A stretch of 64,000 bases of DNA from Siminovitchia thermophila (GCF_016909185.1 NZ_JAFBFH010000001.1:286565-350564); one strand, 5' to 3'; numbered from the stretch's first letter, positions 16,828 to 26,117 are shown. Notes: a model not told the origin generated them from the letters alone. Program-made: numbers and translations.

Positions 16828-17379
16828 TTATTTGCCTTTACGCATCGTTAATAAACGCTCCATCATATCATCTTGTGGATTCGCACCAATGAATTCTGTT
16901 GCACTGTTTTCTCTTATAATTTGATAAATTTCTAACCAGAGTCGATTGGTTTGTGTCATGAAGTTTTGACTCATAGCAACATACGGGCTTTGCATAGCAT
17001 TTCCCGTTGTTGGATGTTTTGCTAAAAAGCCAAACTCTGTCACAGCTGCCTCGCACTGCATCCATCTTGCTGCACTCATAGCATACCTTTCTAAAAGTTG
17101 CGGCATGATTAAATGAGCACAGTCCCTTTCATTTAACCAATTCCACGTTTCTTCATAAATTTCTGCCGCTTCAAGAGTTGAACCGTCCTTTTCAGTGGCA
17201 GATAGCATCTCTCTTGGCGGTGGCATTTCTTGTCCTTGAAGGTCAGGTGCATGTGTAAATTCGAGCACTTCTAATTTTCGTCTACCTGGATTTCCATCTT
17301 CTAATTTTTCGTATAATGGCTTTCTTTTACGTCCAGAACCAACCCGAGCACCGCCCCTATTTGTTCCATCCTTGGCCAT
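16828..17379 (-). CDS. small terminase subunit (P27 family)
   Basis: This 183-residue protein begins MAKDGTNRGGARVGSGRKRK, the basic glycine-rich start typical of P27-type small terminases. It continues with PGRRKLEVLEF, then helical NWLNERDCAHLIMPQLLERYAM and ARWMQCEAAVTEFG. It recognises the packaging site and recruits TerL. The adjacent HNH gene and P27 type indicate cos packaging. It is separated from TerL by the cargo genes. Confidence 0.88.
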   Translation of the reverse strand: MAKDGTNRGGARVGSGRKRKPLYEKLEDGNPGRRKLEVLEFTHAPDLQGQEMPPPREMLSATEKDGSTLEAAEIYEETWNWLNERDCAHLIMPQLLERYAMSAARWMQCEAAVTEFGFLAKHPTTGNAMQSPYVAMSQNFMTQTNRLWLEIYQIIRENSATEFIGANPQDDMMERLLTMRKGK

Positions 17380-17484
17380 TTCAACACCTCATTTCTGCTC
17401 GCCCCCTATATACCCTCTTTGAAATCGCGACTTTTTGCGTGACGTTCCCCGCCCGTTGTCCACATCATAAGTTGTAGAGATTGA

Positions 17485-17850
17485 TTACCCCCTACCCCTT
17501 CGCCAACGATCACCATCTCGAGCAGTAATCGATGAGTGACAAGGGGTGCAAACAGACATGAGATTGCTTTCGTCATGCGTTCCACCTCTTGACAGCGGTA
17601 GGATGTGGTGTACTTCTTGCACTGGAGTCAGCTTCCCATTTCGCTTACATTCCTCGCAGAGCGGGTTCTTTGCAACGTAACGGTCACGTATCCTCTTCCA
17701 GGCACGTCCGTATCGCTTTGCGGTGTTTGGATCACGTTGATACCTTTCATATCTTCTCGCCTCTGCCTTCCGGTGTTCATCACAAAAGCGTTCATGCGTT
17801 AACTCAGGACATCCTGGCTGTGAACAAGGTCGCTTTGGTTTTCTCGGCAT
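17485..17850 (-). CDS. HNH endonuclease (packaging-associated)
   Basis: This 121-residue protein has an N-terminal zinc-binding segment (CSQPGCPELTHERFCDEHRK) and an HNH core: PLCEECKRNGKLTPVQEVHH, ILPLSRGGTHDESNLMSVC, TPCHSSITARDG. In HK97-type phages the HNH protein next to the terminase is needed for cos cleavage. Start ATG 17850 follows GGAGGTGAAAG. It is the first gene of the late operon, directly downstream of the repeated late promoters. Confidence 0.9.
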   Translation of the reverse strand: MPRKPKRPCSQPGCPELTHERFCDEHRKAEARRYERYQRDPNTAKRYGRAWKRIRDRYVAKNPLCEECKRNGKLTPVQEVHHILPLSRGGTHDESNLMSVCTPCHSSITARDGDRWRRGRG

Positions 17851-17866
17851 AGCTTTCACCTCCAAA

Positions 17867-17902
17867 CAAAAAAGCCCCCGCAGGATTTATCCCACGAAGG
17901 CT
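17867..17902 (-). terminator. terminator-like hairpin before the HNH gene
   Basis: On the minus strand an imperfect 13-bp stem (AGCCTTCGTGGGA with TCCTGCGGGGGCT) runs into TTTTTTG. It lies between the late promoters and the first late gene, so it may be the site of action of an antiterminator or a basal block on late expression. Confidence 0.55.
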
Positions 17903-17914
17903 CGCAATATTTTG

Positions 17915-18071
17915 TCTATATTAATACCATAACATGCTCAAAGTCAAAAAGCGTCCGCAATATTACTCACTTGAATATTCAAAGGTCCATTTTGTTTCTC
18001 TTTGATACTTTTACCATACTACCACTATAACCTGCGTAATGTCTAAATGCATCCGCGATTTTACTCACTTG
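17915..18071 (-). promoter_or_regulatory. duplicated phage late-promoter element
   Basis: Two related copies of about 60 bp occur in tandem on the minus strand, starting at 18071 and 17973, both beginning CAAGTGAGTAA. The downstream copy holds TTGACT (17942-17947), 18 bases, TAATAT (17918-17923). The upstream copy has a weaker TAGTAT and overlaps the stop codon of the regulator gene. They sit directly before the packaging/structural operon and just after the presumed late activator, so they are good candidates for its binding sites. Confidence 0.6.
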
Positions 18072-18523
18072 CCATAAAGCAGTAGTGTCAACCTATCCAA
18101 CGCTCTGTTCTTTTTATTGTAGGCAGATGACCTTTCAATTTTAAAGTAATCACAAATCGTATGCACAGCATCGGTTCGTCTTTGGTTTTCCACCATATAA
18201 AATTCATACAAAACAAACTGTTCATCTTCAGTTAACTCATCCCAAGCAGGCTGGAACCAATTCATATATTCGACGGCTTGTCTTAACCTTTCTTTCAGAA
18301 CATCAATTTTATCGATGCTATAAGCAATACGGTTTTCATTTGCTTTTGGATTGTGTACAGACGGCATGCCATCATTCACTGGTGCACTTGGGGACATCAT
18401 TCCATCATGAAGGATTGCAATATCGTCATCGGTATTATCTATAATGTGTTTCATACTATTATAATCTTTTATCACATCAATCGTTGCTGCTCGTTTATCT
18501 AGGTAGTGCCATACAATATTCAT
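18065..18523 (-). CDS. phage late-gene transcriptional regulator (ArpU/RinA/sigma-like)
   Basis: This 152-residue protein has a C-terminal helix-turn-helix resembling sigma-70 region 4: LTEDEQFVLYEFYM, then VHTICDYFKIERSSAYNKKN and RALDRLTLLLYG. An upstream coiled segment (DKIDVLKERLRQAVEYMNWF) is also typical of ArpU/RinA/DUF1492 late regulators. Such proteins turn on packaging and structural genes. Position at the junction of early and late modules, followed at once by the repeated promoter element, fits. It is coupled to the helicase gene (4-base overlap). Confidence 0.7.
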   Translation of the reverse strand: MNIVWHYLDKRAATIDVIKDYNSMKHIIDNTDDDIAILHDGMMSPSAPVNDGMPSVHNPKANENRIAYSIDKIDVLKERLRQAVEYMNWFQPAWDELTEDEQFVLYEFYMVENQRRTDAVHTICDYFKIERSSAYNKKNRALDRLTLLLYGK

Positions 18524-19878
18524 ACAGGAATTCCCCCTTTTAACGTTGCTTTCACCGCATCAATGAGTGCTGACTGCGTATTATTCTTTTTATTTAAAGC
18601 ATCCATCACACGCTCGTCCATTGTTTCTTTAGCGATTAAATGATGGATAATCACTGTGTCTGTTTGTCCTTGCCTGTACAGCCTTGCATTTGTTTGTTGG
18701 TATAACTCCAAGCTCCAAGTTAGTCCAAACCATACGAGTGTTGAACCACCCGCTTGTAAATTTAAACCATGTCCCGCTGATGCTGGATGAATGGCTGCAA
18801 TTTGAATCTTTCCCTCGTTCCATTTTTTAATGGAATCACTACTTGTTAAAACTTCTACCTTAAATCGGTTTTGTATTCGGAGCAGGTCGTGTTTAAACCA
18901 ATAAGCAATTAGCACAGGTTTTCCGTTTGCCGCTTCAATGATATCTTCTAGCTTTTCAAGTTTTCGGTCATGTATTTGAGAGACAGAACCGTTATCATCG
19001 TAAACTGCACCATTTGCCATTTGAAGAAGTTTATTTGATAAAGCCGCTGCATTTGAAGCGGTTATGTCCTCACCTTTTATCGTTGTAATCAAATCACGTT
19101 TCATGACATCAAGCGTTTCTTTTTCTTTCTGATTTAACGAAACAGGCATTTCATTCATGACTAAATCGGGTAGTTTTAAATAGTCCGTCCCTTTCATGCT
19201 GATAGTGATATCGCTTATTTTTTCATATATCGCTTCTTCTGCCCCTGGTTTTGGTTTATATGAAAAAATCATATGTTGATTTCTTTTGTCGGGATCGAAG
19301 TATGATTCTCTGAAACGTCCGATGAATTTCCCTAATCTTTCACCCATATCAAGTAATCGGTACTCCGCCCATAAGTCCATTAAGCCATTCGATGAAGGTG
19401 TTCCTGTTAAACCAACTATTCTTTTAATGTTAGGTCTCACTTTCATCAAACTTTTAAAGCGTTTTGATTGATGAGATTTAAACGATGATAATTCATCAAT
19501 AACGACCATATCAAAATTAAAATCGATACCGCTTCTAGCAATCAACCATTCTACATTTTCACGATTAATGATATAAATGTGGGCATCTGAATATAGTGCT
19601 TCTAAGCGCTCTTTTTCTGTCCCAACAGCAACAGCATAAGTTAATCCTTTCAAGTGACTCCATTTTTCAATTTCTTCTGGCCACGTATTTCTAGCAACCC
19701 TGAGTGGTGCGATTACTAAAACCCTATCAACTTCAAATCGTTCTAACATCAATTCATAAATAGCAGTCAGTGTAATCACACTTTTACCGAGACCCATTTC
19801 AAGAAATATTGCCGTTATAGGATTTTCTATAATAAAATTTGTTGCAAACTCCTGATATTTATGTGGCTTGAATTTCAT
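18520..19878 (-). CDS. SNF2-type DEAD/DEAH-box helicase
   Basis: This is a 452-residue phage SNF2 helicase. Motif I is IFLEMGLGKSVITLT, motif II VVIDELSSFKSHQSKR, motif III VGLTGTPSSNG. The C-terminal half has AAIHPASAGHGLNLQAGG and QQTNARLYRQGQTD, the SNF2 motifs V and VI. ATG 19878 follows GGAGGG and overlaps the VRR-NUC gene end. Together with VRR-NUC, the primase and the polymerase it forms the conserved replication module of many Firmicutes phages. Confidence 0.9.
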   Translation of the reverse strand: MKFKPHKYQEFATNFIIENPITAIFLEMGLGKSVITLTAIYELMLERFEVDRVLVIAPLRVARNTWPEEIEKWSHLKGLTYAVAVGTEKERLEALYSDAHIYIINRENVEWLIARSGIDFNFDMVVIDELSSFKSHQSKRFKSLMKVRPNIKRIVGLTGTPSSNGLMDLWAEYRLLDMGERLGKFIGRFRESYFDPDKRNQHMIFSYKPKPGAEEAIYEKISDITISMKGTDYLKLPDLVMNEMPVSLNQKEKETLDVMKRDLITTIKGEDITASNAAALSNKLLQMANGAVYDDNGSVSQIHDRKLEKLEDIIEAANGKPVLIAYWFKHDLLRIQNRFKVEVLTSSDSIKKWNEGKIQIAAIHPASAGHGLNLQAGGSTLVWFGLTWSLELYQQTNARLYRQGQTDTVIIHHLIAKETMDERVMDALNKKNNTQSALIDAVKATLKGGIPV

Positions 19879-20140
19879 CCAACATCCCTCCAATACTTTC
19901 AGGATCATCTAGACAAAAGACGATAAAACCTAGTGATTCTAACTGCTGTTTTCTTTTCTGCTGAAGCGGTCTGAGTTTCTTCCCAGGTGCCTTCACTTCA
20001 ACAAAGCCGATTTTTCCGTTTGGCAGTAACACTAACCGATCAGGCAAGCCATCAAAACCTGGAGATGTAAGTTTAATAGATAAACCCTTCATATTTCTAA
20101 CTGCTTCACTTAATTTTAACTCGATAGATTTTTCTCGCAT
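19859..20140 (-). CDS. VRR-NUC domain nuclease
   Basis: This is a 93-residue stand-alone VRR-NUC protein, a PD-(D/E)XK-type Holliday-junction or flap nuclease. The catalytic pattern is visible in SPGFDGLPDRLVLLPNGKIG (Asp) and FVEVKAPGKKLRPLQQ (E-x-K), followed by KQQLESLGF. The length is normal for phage versions. It partly overlaps the helicase gene, implying joint action on replication or recombination intermediates. Confidence 0.9.
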   Translation of the reverse strand: MREKSIELKLSEAVRNMKGLSIKLTSPGFDGLPDRLVLLPNGKIGFVEVKAPGKKLRPLQQKRKQQLESLGFIVFCLDDPESIGGMLDEIQAT

Positions 20141-20149
20141 TCCAAACTC

Positions 20150-20400
20150 TCCTGTTCCAAACGTTTTTAAACTTTCTTACGCGCGTATATGCGTATTTGC
20201 GTGATTTAACCCTATATTCTTATATTTTCCTAATATCATATTTTTCTTGGAACATTGGAACAAGTTTTTCACAAACCCTTATACAACATAGGTTGATTGC
20301 TGTTCCTGACTATGTGACGAACTTCTTTTATTTTGTTCCAGGAACATAATATTCTGTTCCAATGTGATGTTTTTGTTCCAAACTCGATTTTTTGGAACGT
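20150..20400. other. candidate phage replication origin with GTTCC iterons
   Basis: This non-coding gap in the replication module has at least nine GTTCC/GGAAC boxes, most as GTTCCAA or TTGGAAC (20154, 20247, 20255, 20302, 20335, 20341, 20356, 20375, 20392), on both strands. More lie at 20527-20538 in the adjacent gene. It also has three tandem GCGTAT/GCGTGA-like units near 20180-20203 and a very AT-rich stretch at 20204-20245. Iterons plus an AT-rich unwinding region next to the primase-helicase gene suggest an origin; regulator sites are the alternative. Confidence 0.5.
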
Positions 20401-22745
20401 CACTTTTTTAATTCATACACCCACTGCGTTCCGTAAATGGGAAGTCTCTTTTTCTTTGATAAACCTGTCCAGCCACCAATGCTGGCCATAATGGTTGATA
20501 TTTCGTTACCATCTATCCGTTTTAAATTGGAACGTTCCTTTTGGAAACATTCGCACCAAATCTCCATATTAGAAACATGCTCCCGTTTCCAAACACCTTG
20601 TTTTGGACTATCGCCAAATTCAGTTCCATTGATAAATGCTCTACGTTCAAATAAGTCCATATCGTCCCAATCATCAGGAAGTAGCGTTTCAAGGTATTCA
20701 CGAACCAAACCTTCTCGCTCGTCCGATTCCATCGCCATTCGTTGTTCTTCTTTCGCTAACTGATCAATATCATGTTCAAGGTACAGCTTTTCACCCTGCT
20801 TCACGTATTCGAGTGTTTCTGCCCATATTTGCAGCACTTCTTCTTCAGTTACTTCCCACGATTTTTTTACTCCATCGCCTGGAGTTTTCACAGGCCAAAA
20901 TCGTCTGTTACCTGTCGTATCCCTTAAATAACCTTTTTCAGCATTAGTTGTTCCAAAGAATACACATTGCCTTAAATGTGGTGTAACTCTTTTAGCAAAA
21001 CTCGCTCGATAAATGTCGTTTTGTCGTGAAAGGAAACTCCTAAGTGTTTCTACTTCTGCTTTTTTAAGTCCAGCAAGTTCTCCGATTTCAATGATCCAGT
21101 ATCCTTGTAACTTCTCAGCAGCTGTCTTATCTTTTGTATCCGATAAACTTAAGCTATCCGAAAACCATTCACCACCAAGCCTTGCAATAAGCGTACTTTT
21201 CCCGACTCCTTGAGGTCCGTTTAAAACGAGCATTGAATCAAATTTAATGCCAGGTGTGAGAACTCTAGATATTGCCGCACATAATGTTTTCCTTGTTACA
21301 GCACGAACATATGGATTATCATCCGCTCCTAAATAATCAATTAATAACGTATCGACTCGCGGCACTTTATCCCACTCGGGCAATTCATCAAGATAATCAC
21401 GAATCGGATGATACGACCTATCATCAGCTACTTTCGCAATTGCGATATCATAATTTCTAGCTGAAAACGTTCCATAGTGCGTATCGATATAACTAACTAA
21501 CTGAGCATCATCCGCATCCCGCCAATATTTAGATGGATGCGCCCAAGGAACAGGACTAACAATCTCCAAGTTGTCTGATAGCTCATTAAAAACAATACCT
21601 TGAAGGTTTTCATCATGTTCCAAAATTAAAGTAAGGTTTCTAAGTGTATTTTTTACTGCACCTGTTTTATCAAGATCAAGTTGCCCTTCCCAGTCATCTT
21701 CTGTAAACTCAATCTCTGCTTGTTCTTTTCGTTCTTCTGCAAACTGCACCTTTACCTGCTCATCCTTTAAAGCAAACTCAGTCATAGCCTTAAAGGATGG
21801 AAGTTTTGTTACTGCGGTTGAATAAGATGTTTTATCATCTAAATCTTGAAACAAATGTAATCGAACTAGGTCAAATGCATTGAGTAAGTTCCCTGAAGCA
21901 GGATCTGTTGCATGATGGCTATAGGCAAACTTTCCGTTATATACAACAACCCCTGCAGACGAATCAGCTGGTATATAATCAAATCTTCCTTCCATCAAAC
22001 TTGGTTCATACACATGCGACAAAAAACTATCAATGGCTTCTTCGATAGAATAAGCCCTACAAAAAGCGCCAATAATACCATCCTTCTCTAGAGGATCAGC
22101 CTGTCTTTTAATATTCCTTTGTACAACTTCGGATTGCCTTGATGATACTGGCCATGTTGTCGTATCACGCCAATCGTCATATTTCGACAAATAGAAATCA
22201 GGATCTAATAACTCACCATCTTTTTGTTCGAAAAAGAACTCACCATTTGACGGTGTCGATGGCCAGTACATTAATCTTGATGGTTCATATGTGGTATCAT
22301 CAAAATAATCAATACCGATTTCTTTTGCGACCATTCTTGCGACCGCTGGATATTCATCTTCCGAAACATCACGTTTAAACGGAATAATTAAACGTAACCT
22401 TGGTTTTTCAGGAGTGTGTTTATGTGTTGAATATACGCAGCACTTAAAATCATAAAGAAGTTCAATTTGATCCCAAATACCAGGTACTGCATAGTCCATA
22501 TCAAGGGTAAGAAGCGAACGAGACAAAACATGTCCGTTCCTTCTTTTCCCCTGCTTTAAAGCACCGCCAACAAAGCCACCAACATCCTTTGTTGCATCTT
22601 GTTTTGCACGATTCATTTTTCTATATTCAGCTACCGTTTCAGTTGTACGGATTGTCTGATTTACAAGATTAATAAACTCGTCCCACGTTACATCTTTGTT
22701 CTTCCACTTTCTGTCCATTCGACTATTTCCGACAGCTATTTTCAT
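20400..22745 (-). CDS. phage primase-helicase (VapE-type)
   Basis: This 781-residue protein combines an N-terminal archaeo-eukaryotic-primase-like part (SRSLLTLDMDYAVPGIW; CCVYSTHKHTPEKPRLRLII) with a C-terminal virulence-associated-E helicase. The Walker A is VLNGPQGVGKSTLIARLGG at about residue 505, followed by WIIEIGELAGLKKAEVETL and RVTPHLRQCVFFGTTN. It should prime and unwind at the phage origin. Start ATG 22745 follows GGAGGTAATCA. Candidate iterons lie immediately past its stop codon. Confidence 0.9.
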   Translation of the reverse strand: MKIAVGNSRMDRKWKNKDVTWDEFINLVNQTIRTTETVAEYRKMNRAKQDATKDVGGFVGGALKQGKRRNGHVLSRSLLTLDMDYAVPGIWDQIELLYDFKCCVYSTHKHTPEKPRLRLIIPFKRDVSEDEYPAVARMVAKEIGIDYFDDTTYEPSRLMYWPSTPSNGEFFFEQKDGELLDPDFYLSKYDDWRDTTTWPVSSRQSEVVQRNIKRQADPLEKDGIIGAFCRAYSIEEAIDSFLSHVYEPSLMEGRFDYIPADSSAGVVVYNGKFAYSHHATDPASGNLLNAFDLVRLHLFQDLDDKTSYSTAVTKLPSFKAMTEFALKDEQVKVQFAEERKEQAEIEFTEDDWEGQLDLDKTGAVKNTLRNLTLILEHDENLQGIVFNELSDNLEIVSPVPWAHPSKYWRDADDAQLVSYIDTHYGTFSARNYDIAIAKVADDRSYHPIRDYLDELPEWDKVPRVDTLLIDYLGADDNPYVRAVTRKTLCAAISRVLTPGIKFDSMLVLNGPQGVGKSTLIARLGGEWFSDSLSLSDTKDKTAAEKLQGYWIIEIGELAGLKKAEVETLRSFLSRQNDIYRASFAKRVTPHLRQCVFFGTTNAEKGYLRDTTGNRRFWPVKTPGDGVKKSWEVTEEEVLQIWAETLEYVKQGEKLYLEHDIDQLAKEEQRMAMESDEREGLVREYLETLLPDDWDDMDLFERRAFINGTEFGDSPKQGVWKREHVSNMEIWCECFQKERSNLKRIDGNEISTIMASIGGWTGLSKKKRLPIYGTQWVYELKK

Positions 22746-22763
22746 ATTGATTACCTCCAATGC

Positions 22764-23540
22764 TTAACTGTCCATTTCAATTTTAGGTAAGATTCCTTTT
22801 GCTTTTAGTAAGTCATAAATAAACAATCGGCCTTTTTGTGTCCAGTACGTATGCACACTTGAGCGGGCATAACCATTAACTTGGAATGTATGAGTCTTGG
22901 TTGCTGTATAGCCATATTCCGCATAGCCCTGATAAAGCAACCAAATCTTCCCTTGTTTATATTGAACACCTTGTTCGTGTAAATATTTATTTAACCAACG
23001 GGCAGACTTTCCATAATCTTTTGCAATCACCGAAATCGCAACTGCATCCTTACAATTTAAAACAACATCGTAATAACTAGCTTTTGGTTTCATTTCAACA
23101 ATTTGCTGTTCCTGGACTTTCACTGTTTCTGATAATTGATTATTTTTTAATCGCTCTGCCTTTAATTCTTCCAGTGCTTTAATCAAAATATCTGGATTAG
23201 CTAATACTTCATCTACTGCATACAAACCATGCTTTCGAATCGAAGGAAGAACGTCATGCGTAATCCATCTTCTAAATTTTTTAGCATTTGGTTTATTTGA
23301 GCGAATAATCAACGTGTATAAACCACTTTCATTTATACAAACCATATTTTGCGGCCCGCCAAGGGTGTCCACCTTTATCGGCTCCCTTTCATCAGCATCA
23401 AGTTTTTCAACAGCATCACGATGTTTTGATATACCTAAGACTTCACAAACATCCTTTGCGACCCACCATGGATTGCCTTCCTTTAATACCGTTCTAACTG
23501 AACTGCCTTCAAAATCAAATACTTTTAAATTGTTCATCAT
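22764..23540 (-). CDS. BRO-N / KilAC phage antirepressor
   Basis: This 258-residue protein has an N-terminal BRO domain (LKVFDFEGSSVRTVLKEGNP, WWVAKDVCEVLGISKHRDAV, GLYTLIIRSNKPNAKKFRRW). The C-terminal KilAC DNA-binding domain spans about residues 150-255 (VISVIAKDYGKSARWLNKYL, GYTATKTHTFQVNGYARSSV). Such proteins counter the lysogeny repressor or control early genes. Here it sits inside the replication module, not beside a repressor. A perfect AGGAGG lies upstream of two consecutive ATGs. Confidence 0.9.
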   Translation of the reverse strand: MMNNLKVFDFEGSSVRTVLKEGNPWWVAKDVCEVLGISKHRDAVEKLDADEREPIKVDTLGGPQNMVCINESGLYTLIIRSNKPNAKKFRRWITHDVLPSIRKHGLYAVDEVLANPDILIKALEELKAERLKNNQLSETVKVQEQQIVEMKPKASYYDVVLNCKDAVAISVIAKDYGKSARWLNKYLHEQGVQYKQGKIWLLYQGYAEYGYTATKTHTFQVNGYARSSVHTYWTQKGRLFIYDLLKAKGILPKIEMDS

Positions 23541-23601
23541 ATTAATGAACCTCCTACAAATAGTTGTAGAGTAAATAAATTTACCCTCACCTATATGCGA
23601 A

Positions 23602-23624
23602 GAAAAAGGGGGATTCGAACCCCC
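23602..23624 (-). terminator. Rho-independent terminator after the DNA polymerase gene
   Basis: On the minus strand GGGGG, a seven-base TTCGAA-containing loop and CCCCC are followed by TTTTTC. It lies six bases past the polymerase stop codon. The loop resembles a tRNA T-arm, but no other tRNA part is present. Confidence 0.75.
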
Positions 23625-23629
23625 TATAA

Positions 23630-25564
23630 TTAATCTTTTTTATAAAAGCTTGTATCAAATCCGTCCGCACGTAATTCCAACGTTTCTGCCCAAGGGGGAG
23701 ACTCACTCATTAAATCACTGATATATTCGACCGTTACATCGTTTAGTGCTTCAATTACTATTTCATCATGCACATGCATGACAATACGATAGCCTTCATC
23801 GTGAACACGCTGTAAGGCAAAACATAATAAATCCCTTGATATTGCTTGGACAATATTCTCGACAAACTTGGGACCATAGCTGAAAATTCGCTCCCACTTC
23901 TTTGTTGCACCAATACCTTCATACGAAACAGACTCATTTCCAAAACTATTTATCCCTATTCTCGGCTTTACATAAGAGAGCCATCTACCGGACGGTAAAC
24001 CAATGAGTAACATTCCGCTTTGATATTCAAACTTAATACCATGGGTCATATGTGCTTTTCGTTGCCTCACAGTTTCTTTTGCTGCACGATCAACATCCCA
24101 CCAAAATTTCACTATTTTTGAATTCGACTGCCGCCACACATCAACAAGTGGTTTTAATTCATGTTCTTCAAGTCCCATACTAAGTGCACCCATTGATTTC
24201 AGCGCACCAACAGAACCACCATAACCAAGTGCCAATTCGGCAATTTTACCTTTTTGTCTAAGTGGACTATCCTTAGTAATCTCATCCAAGGGAACTTTAA
24301 ACATTTGAGAAGCAGATGCTTCATAGATTTTTCCGTGTGATGCAAACACTTCATTTCTCCATGTTTCTCCTGCAATCCAAGCAATCACGCGAGCTTCAAT
24401 TGCACTAAAGTCAACGATTATGAAGCGATTGTTCCGAATAGGAACAAATGCTGTCCTTATAAGTTGAGAAAGTACACTCGGGACAGATTCATATAAAATT
24501 TGCAAGGCTTCAAAGTTCCCTTGTTTCAATAAAGCACGTGCCTCATCTAAATCGGATATATGGTTTTGCGGTAGGTTTTGAACTTGAATTAATCTTCCTG
24601 CAAATCTCCCCGTACGATTTGCACCGTAAAATTGAATTAATCCCCTTGCTCGTCCATCACGACAAACGACATTTTCCATAGCCGCATATTTTTTCACGCT
24701 GGACTTTGCTAGTTGTTTTCTCAATTGAAGGACTTCTTTAATTTCACCTTCATTGGTTTCAATTAAATGTGTCACTGCAGCCTTATTTAAACTATCTGTT
24801 TCTACACCTTTTGTTTGTAACCATTCCCGCATTTGCTTTACGGAATTTGGGTTTTCTAGCTTAGTTATTTCCTTCATACGACTGACTAACTGATTGCGAA
24901 TTAAATCATCACATTTAATAGCCTGAGCAACTAACTCCAAATCTAGCTTTATTCCTCTATCATTTATTAACTGATCAAGAAGATAGTTATCCCACTCTGC
25001 TTCGGGCATTGGAAATTTAGATAGTTTATCTTGTATCGCAATTTCAGTTTCTACATCACGTTTGTTATATGCTTTAAAACTGTCCCATTTGTTAGGATCA
25101 TGTTCTTTTAGATTTCTTGTTCGACTGCCATTTGTTTTTGTTGGCTTACAAGGGATAGAGAAAAAACGAATTAAATCTTTCCCTTCCGACAGCTTTTGTT
25201 TATCCGCTCCTGTTACCATTGCAGCACCTTCTAAAGATAGCGGTAAGCCTAAATAAGCAGACCACACCATAGTGCATCGCCAATCGACAGGTGATAAATG
25301 TTGCTTAAAATGTTTACTTAAACAAATCCGTTCAAACTGAGCATTAAATGCCCATTTTGTTATATTTTCATTAAATATCGCTTGTTCAATTTCAGACGGG
25401 ATAGACTCACCATTCGCTAAATCAATAACATGAACAGGTCCACTATCCACACTGTAAGCAAATAGCATTACTTCAAAATCATCTGCCTCCACATAGCGAT
25501 AGACCCCGCTTTTAGCGAGGTCCACACTACTATATGTTTCAATATCAATATTTAATGTTTTCAT
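23630..25564 (-). CDS. phage DNA polymerase, family A
   Basis: This 644-residue polymerase has an N-terminal 3'-5' exonuclease (motif I LNIDIETYSSVDLAKSG; later AFNAQFERICLSKHF) and a C-terminal polymerase core. That core has motif A (IVDFSAIEARVIAWIAGE), a motif B region (QKGKIAELALGYGGSVGA) and motif C (VMHVHDEIVIEAL). The 5' nuclease domain of bacterial Pol I is absent, as usual for phage enzymes. It overlaps the DUF2815 gene by four bases. Confidence 0.93.
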   Translation of the reverse strand: MKTLNIDIETYSSVDLAKSGVYRYVEADDFEVMLFAYSVDSGPVHVIDLANGESIPSEIEQAIFNENITKWAFNAQFERICLSKHFKQHLSPVDWRCTMVWSAYLGLPLSLEGAAMVTGADKQKLSEGKDLIRFFSIPCKPTKTNGSRTRNLKEHDPNKWDSFKAYNKRDVETEIAIQDKLSKFPMPEAEWDNYLLDQLINDRGIKLDLELVAQAIKCDDLIRNQLVSRMKEITKLENPNSVKQMREWLQTKGVETDSLNKAAVTHLIETNEGEIKEVLQLRKQLAKSSVKKYAAMENVVCRDGRARGLIQFYGANRTGRFAGRLIQVQNLPQNHISDLDEARALLKQGNFEALQILYESVPSVLSQLIRTAFVPIRNNRFIIVDFSAIEARVIAWIAGETWRNEVFASHGKIYEASASQMFKVPLDEITKDSPLRQKGKIAELALGYGGSVGALKSMGALSMGLEEHELKPLVDVWRQSNSKIVKFWWDVDRAAKETVRQRKAHMTHGIKFEYQSGMLLIGLPSGRWLSYVKPRIGINSFGNESVSYEGIGATKKWERIFSYGPKFVENIVQAISRDLLCFALQRVHDEGYRIVMHVHDEIVIEALNDVTVEYISDLMSESPPWAETLELRADGFDTSFYKKD

Positions 25565-26115
25565 GATAAGAAGTCATCATCCACATCAGTAGCAAAGTCT
25601 ACCGATGCATCCGTTCTTCCACCTAATGGCTCCCCATCACGAATCTTTTGAATGTTACCAAGACCACAGGCAATGCCTCGGTTACCATTTGAATTAAACG
25701 CATAAAAGTTAATACTTACCCGAGCATACACACCTGAATAAACTTCTGAGCGCTCTAAAATTGGATTAATATCAGCATCTACAATCTGTGGTGGTGTAAT
25801 GCTGTTTGCATTTACAAAGAAACTATCTGCATACGCTTCATCATCCGAACGATCAATATCTCCATCACGAAGCGGTAATTTTAACGATGCCTTGTTTGGA
25901 ATTTTCCCGCCAAACTTTCCGCGACCTTCTTCAATTGCAGCATCGACTGCTTTTTCAATTGCCTCTAAAGTTTTCGTATCACTTTTTGGAATAATAACAC
26001 TCACACTATACTTTTCTTTTCCACCATTAATTGACTTTGGCTCCCACACGTTGGCATAAGATAAACGCACTACCCCTGTAATTACTTTTGTTGGATTTTT
26101 TACTGTTTTCGACAT
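25561..26115 (-). CDS. DUF2815 protein, probable ssDNA-binding protein
   Basis: This 184-residue protein begins with the DUF2815 signature (VITGVVRLSYANVWEPKSIN; KYSVSVIIPKSDTKT). It also has VYSGVYARVSINFYAFNSNG, an OB-fold-like strand. The acidic tail (DFATDVDDDFLS) resembles the partner-binding tip of SSB proteins. It lies between DUF2800 and the polymerase, the conserved order in this replication module. The ssDNA-binding role is inferred from family context. Confidence 0.88.
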   Translation of the reverse strand: MSKTVKNPTKVITGVVRLSYANVWEPKSINGGKEKYSVSVIIPKSDTKTLEAIEKAVDAAIEEGRGKFGGKIPNKASLKLPLRDGDIDRSDDEAYADSFFVNANSITPPQIVDADINPILERSEVYSGVYARVSINFYAFNSNGNRGIACGLGNIQKIRDGEPLGGRTDASVDFATDVDDDFLS

Positions 26116-26117
26116 AA

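Noticed and set aside
23602..23630. A tRNA T-arm-like sequence (GGGGGTTCGAATCCCCC on the minus strand)
   Set aside because: No D-arm, anticodon arm or acceptor stem lies around it, and a T-run follows the stem immediately after the polymerase stop codon, so it is a terminator.
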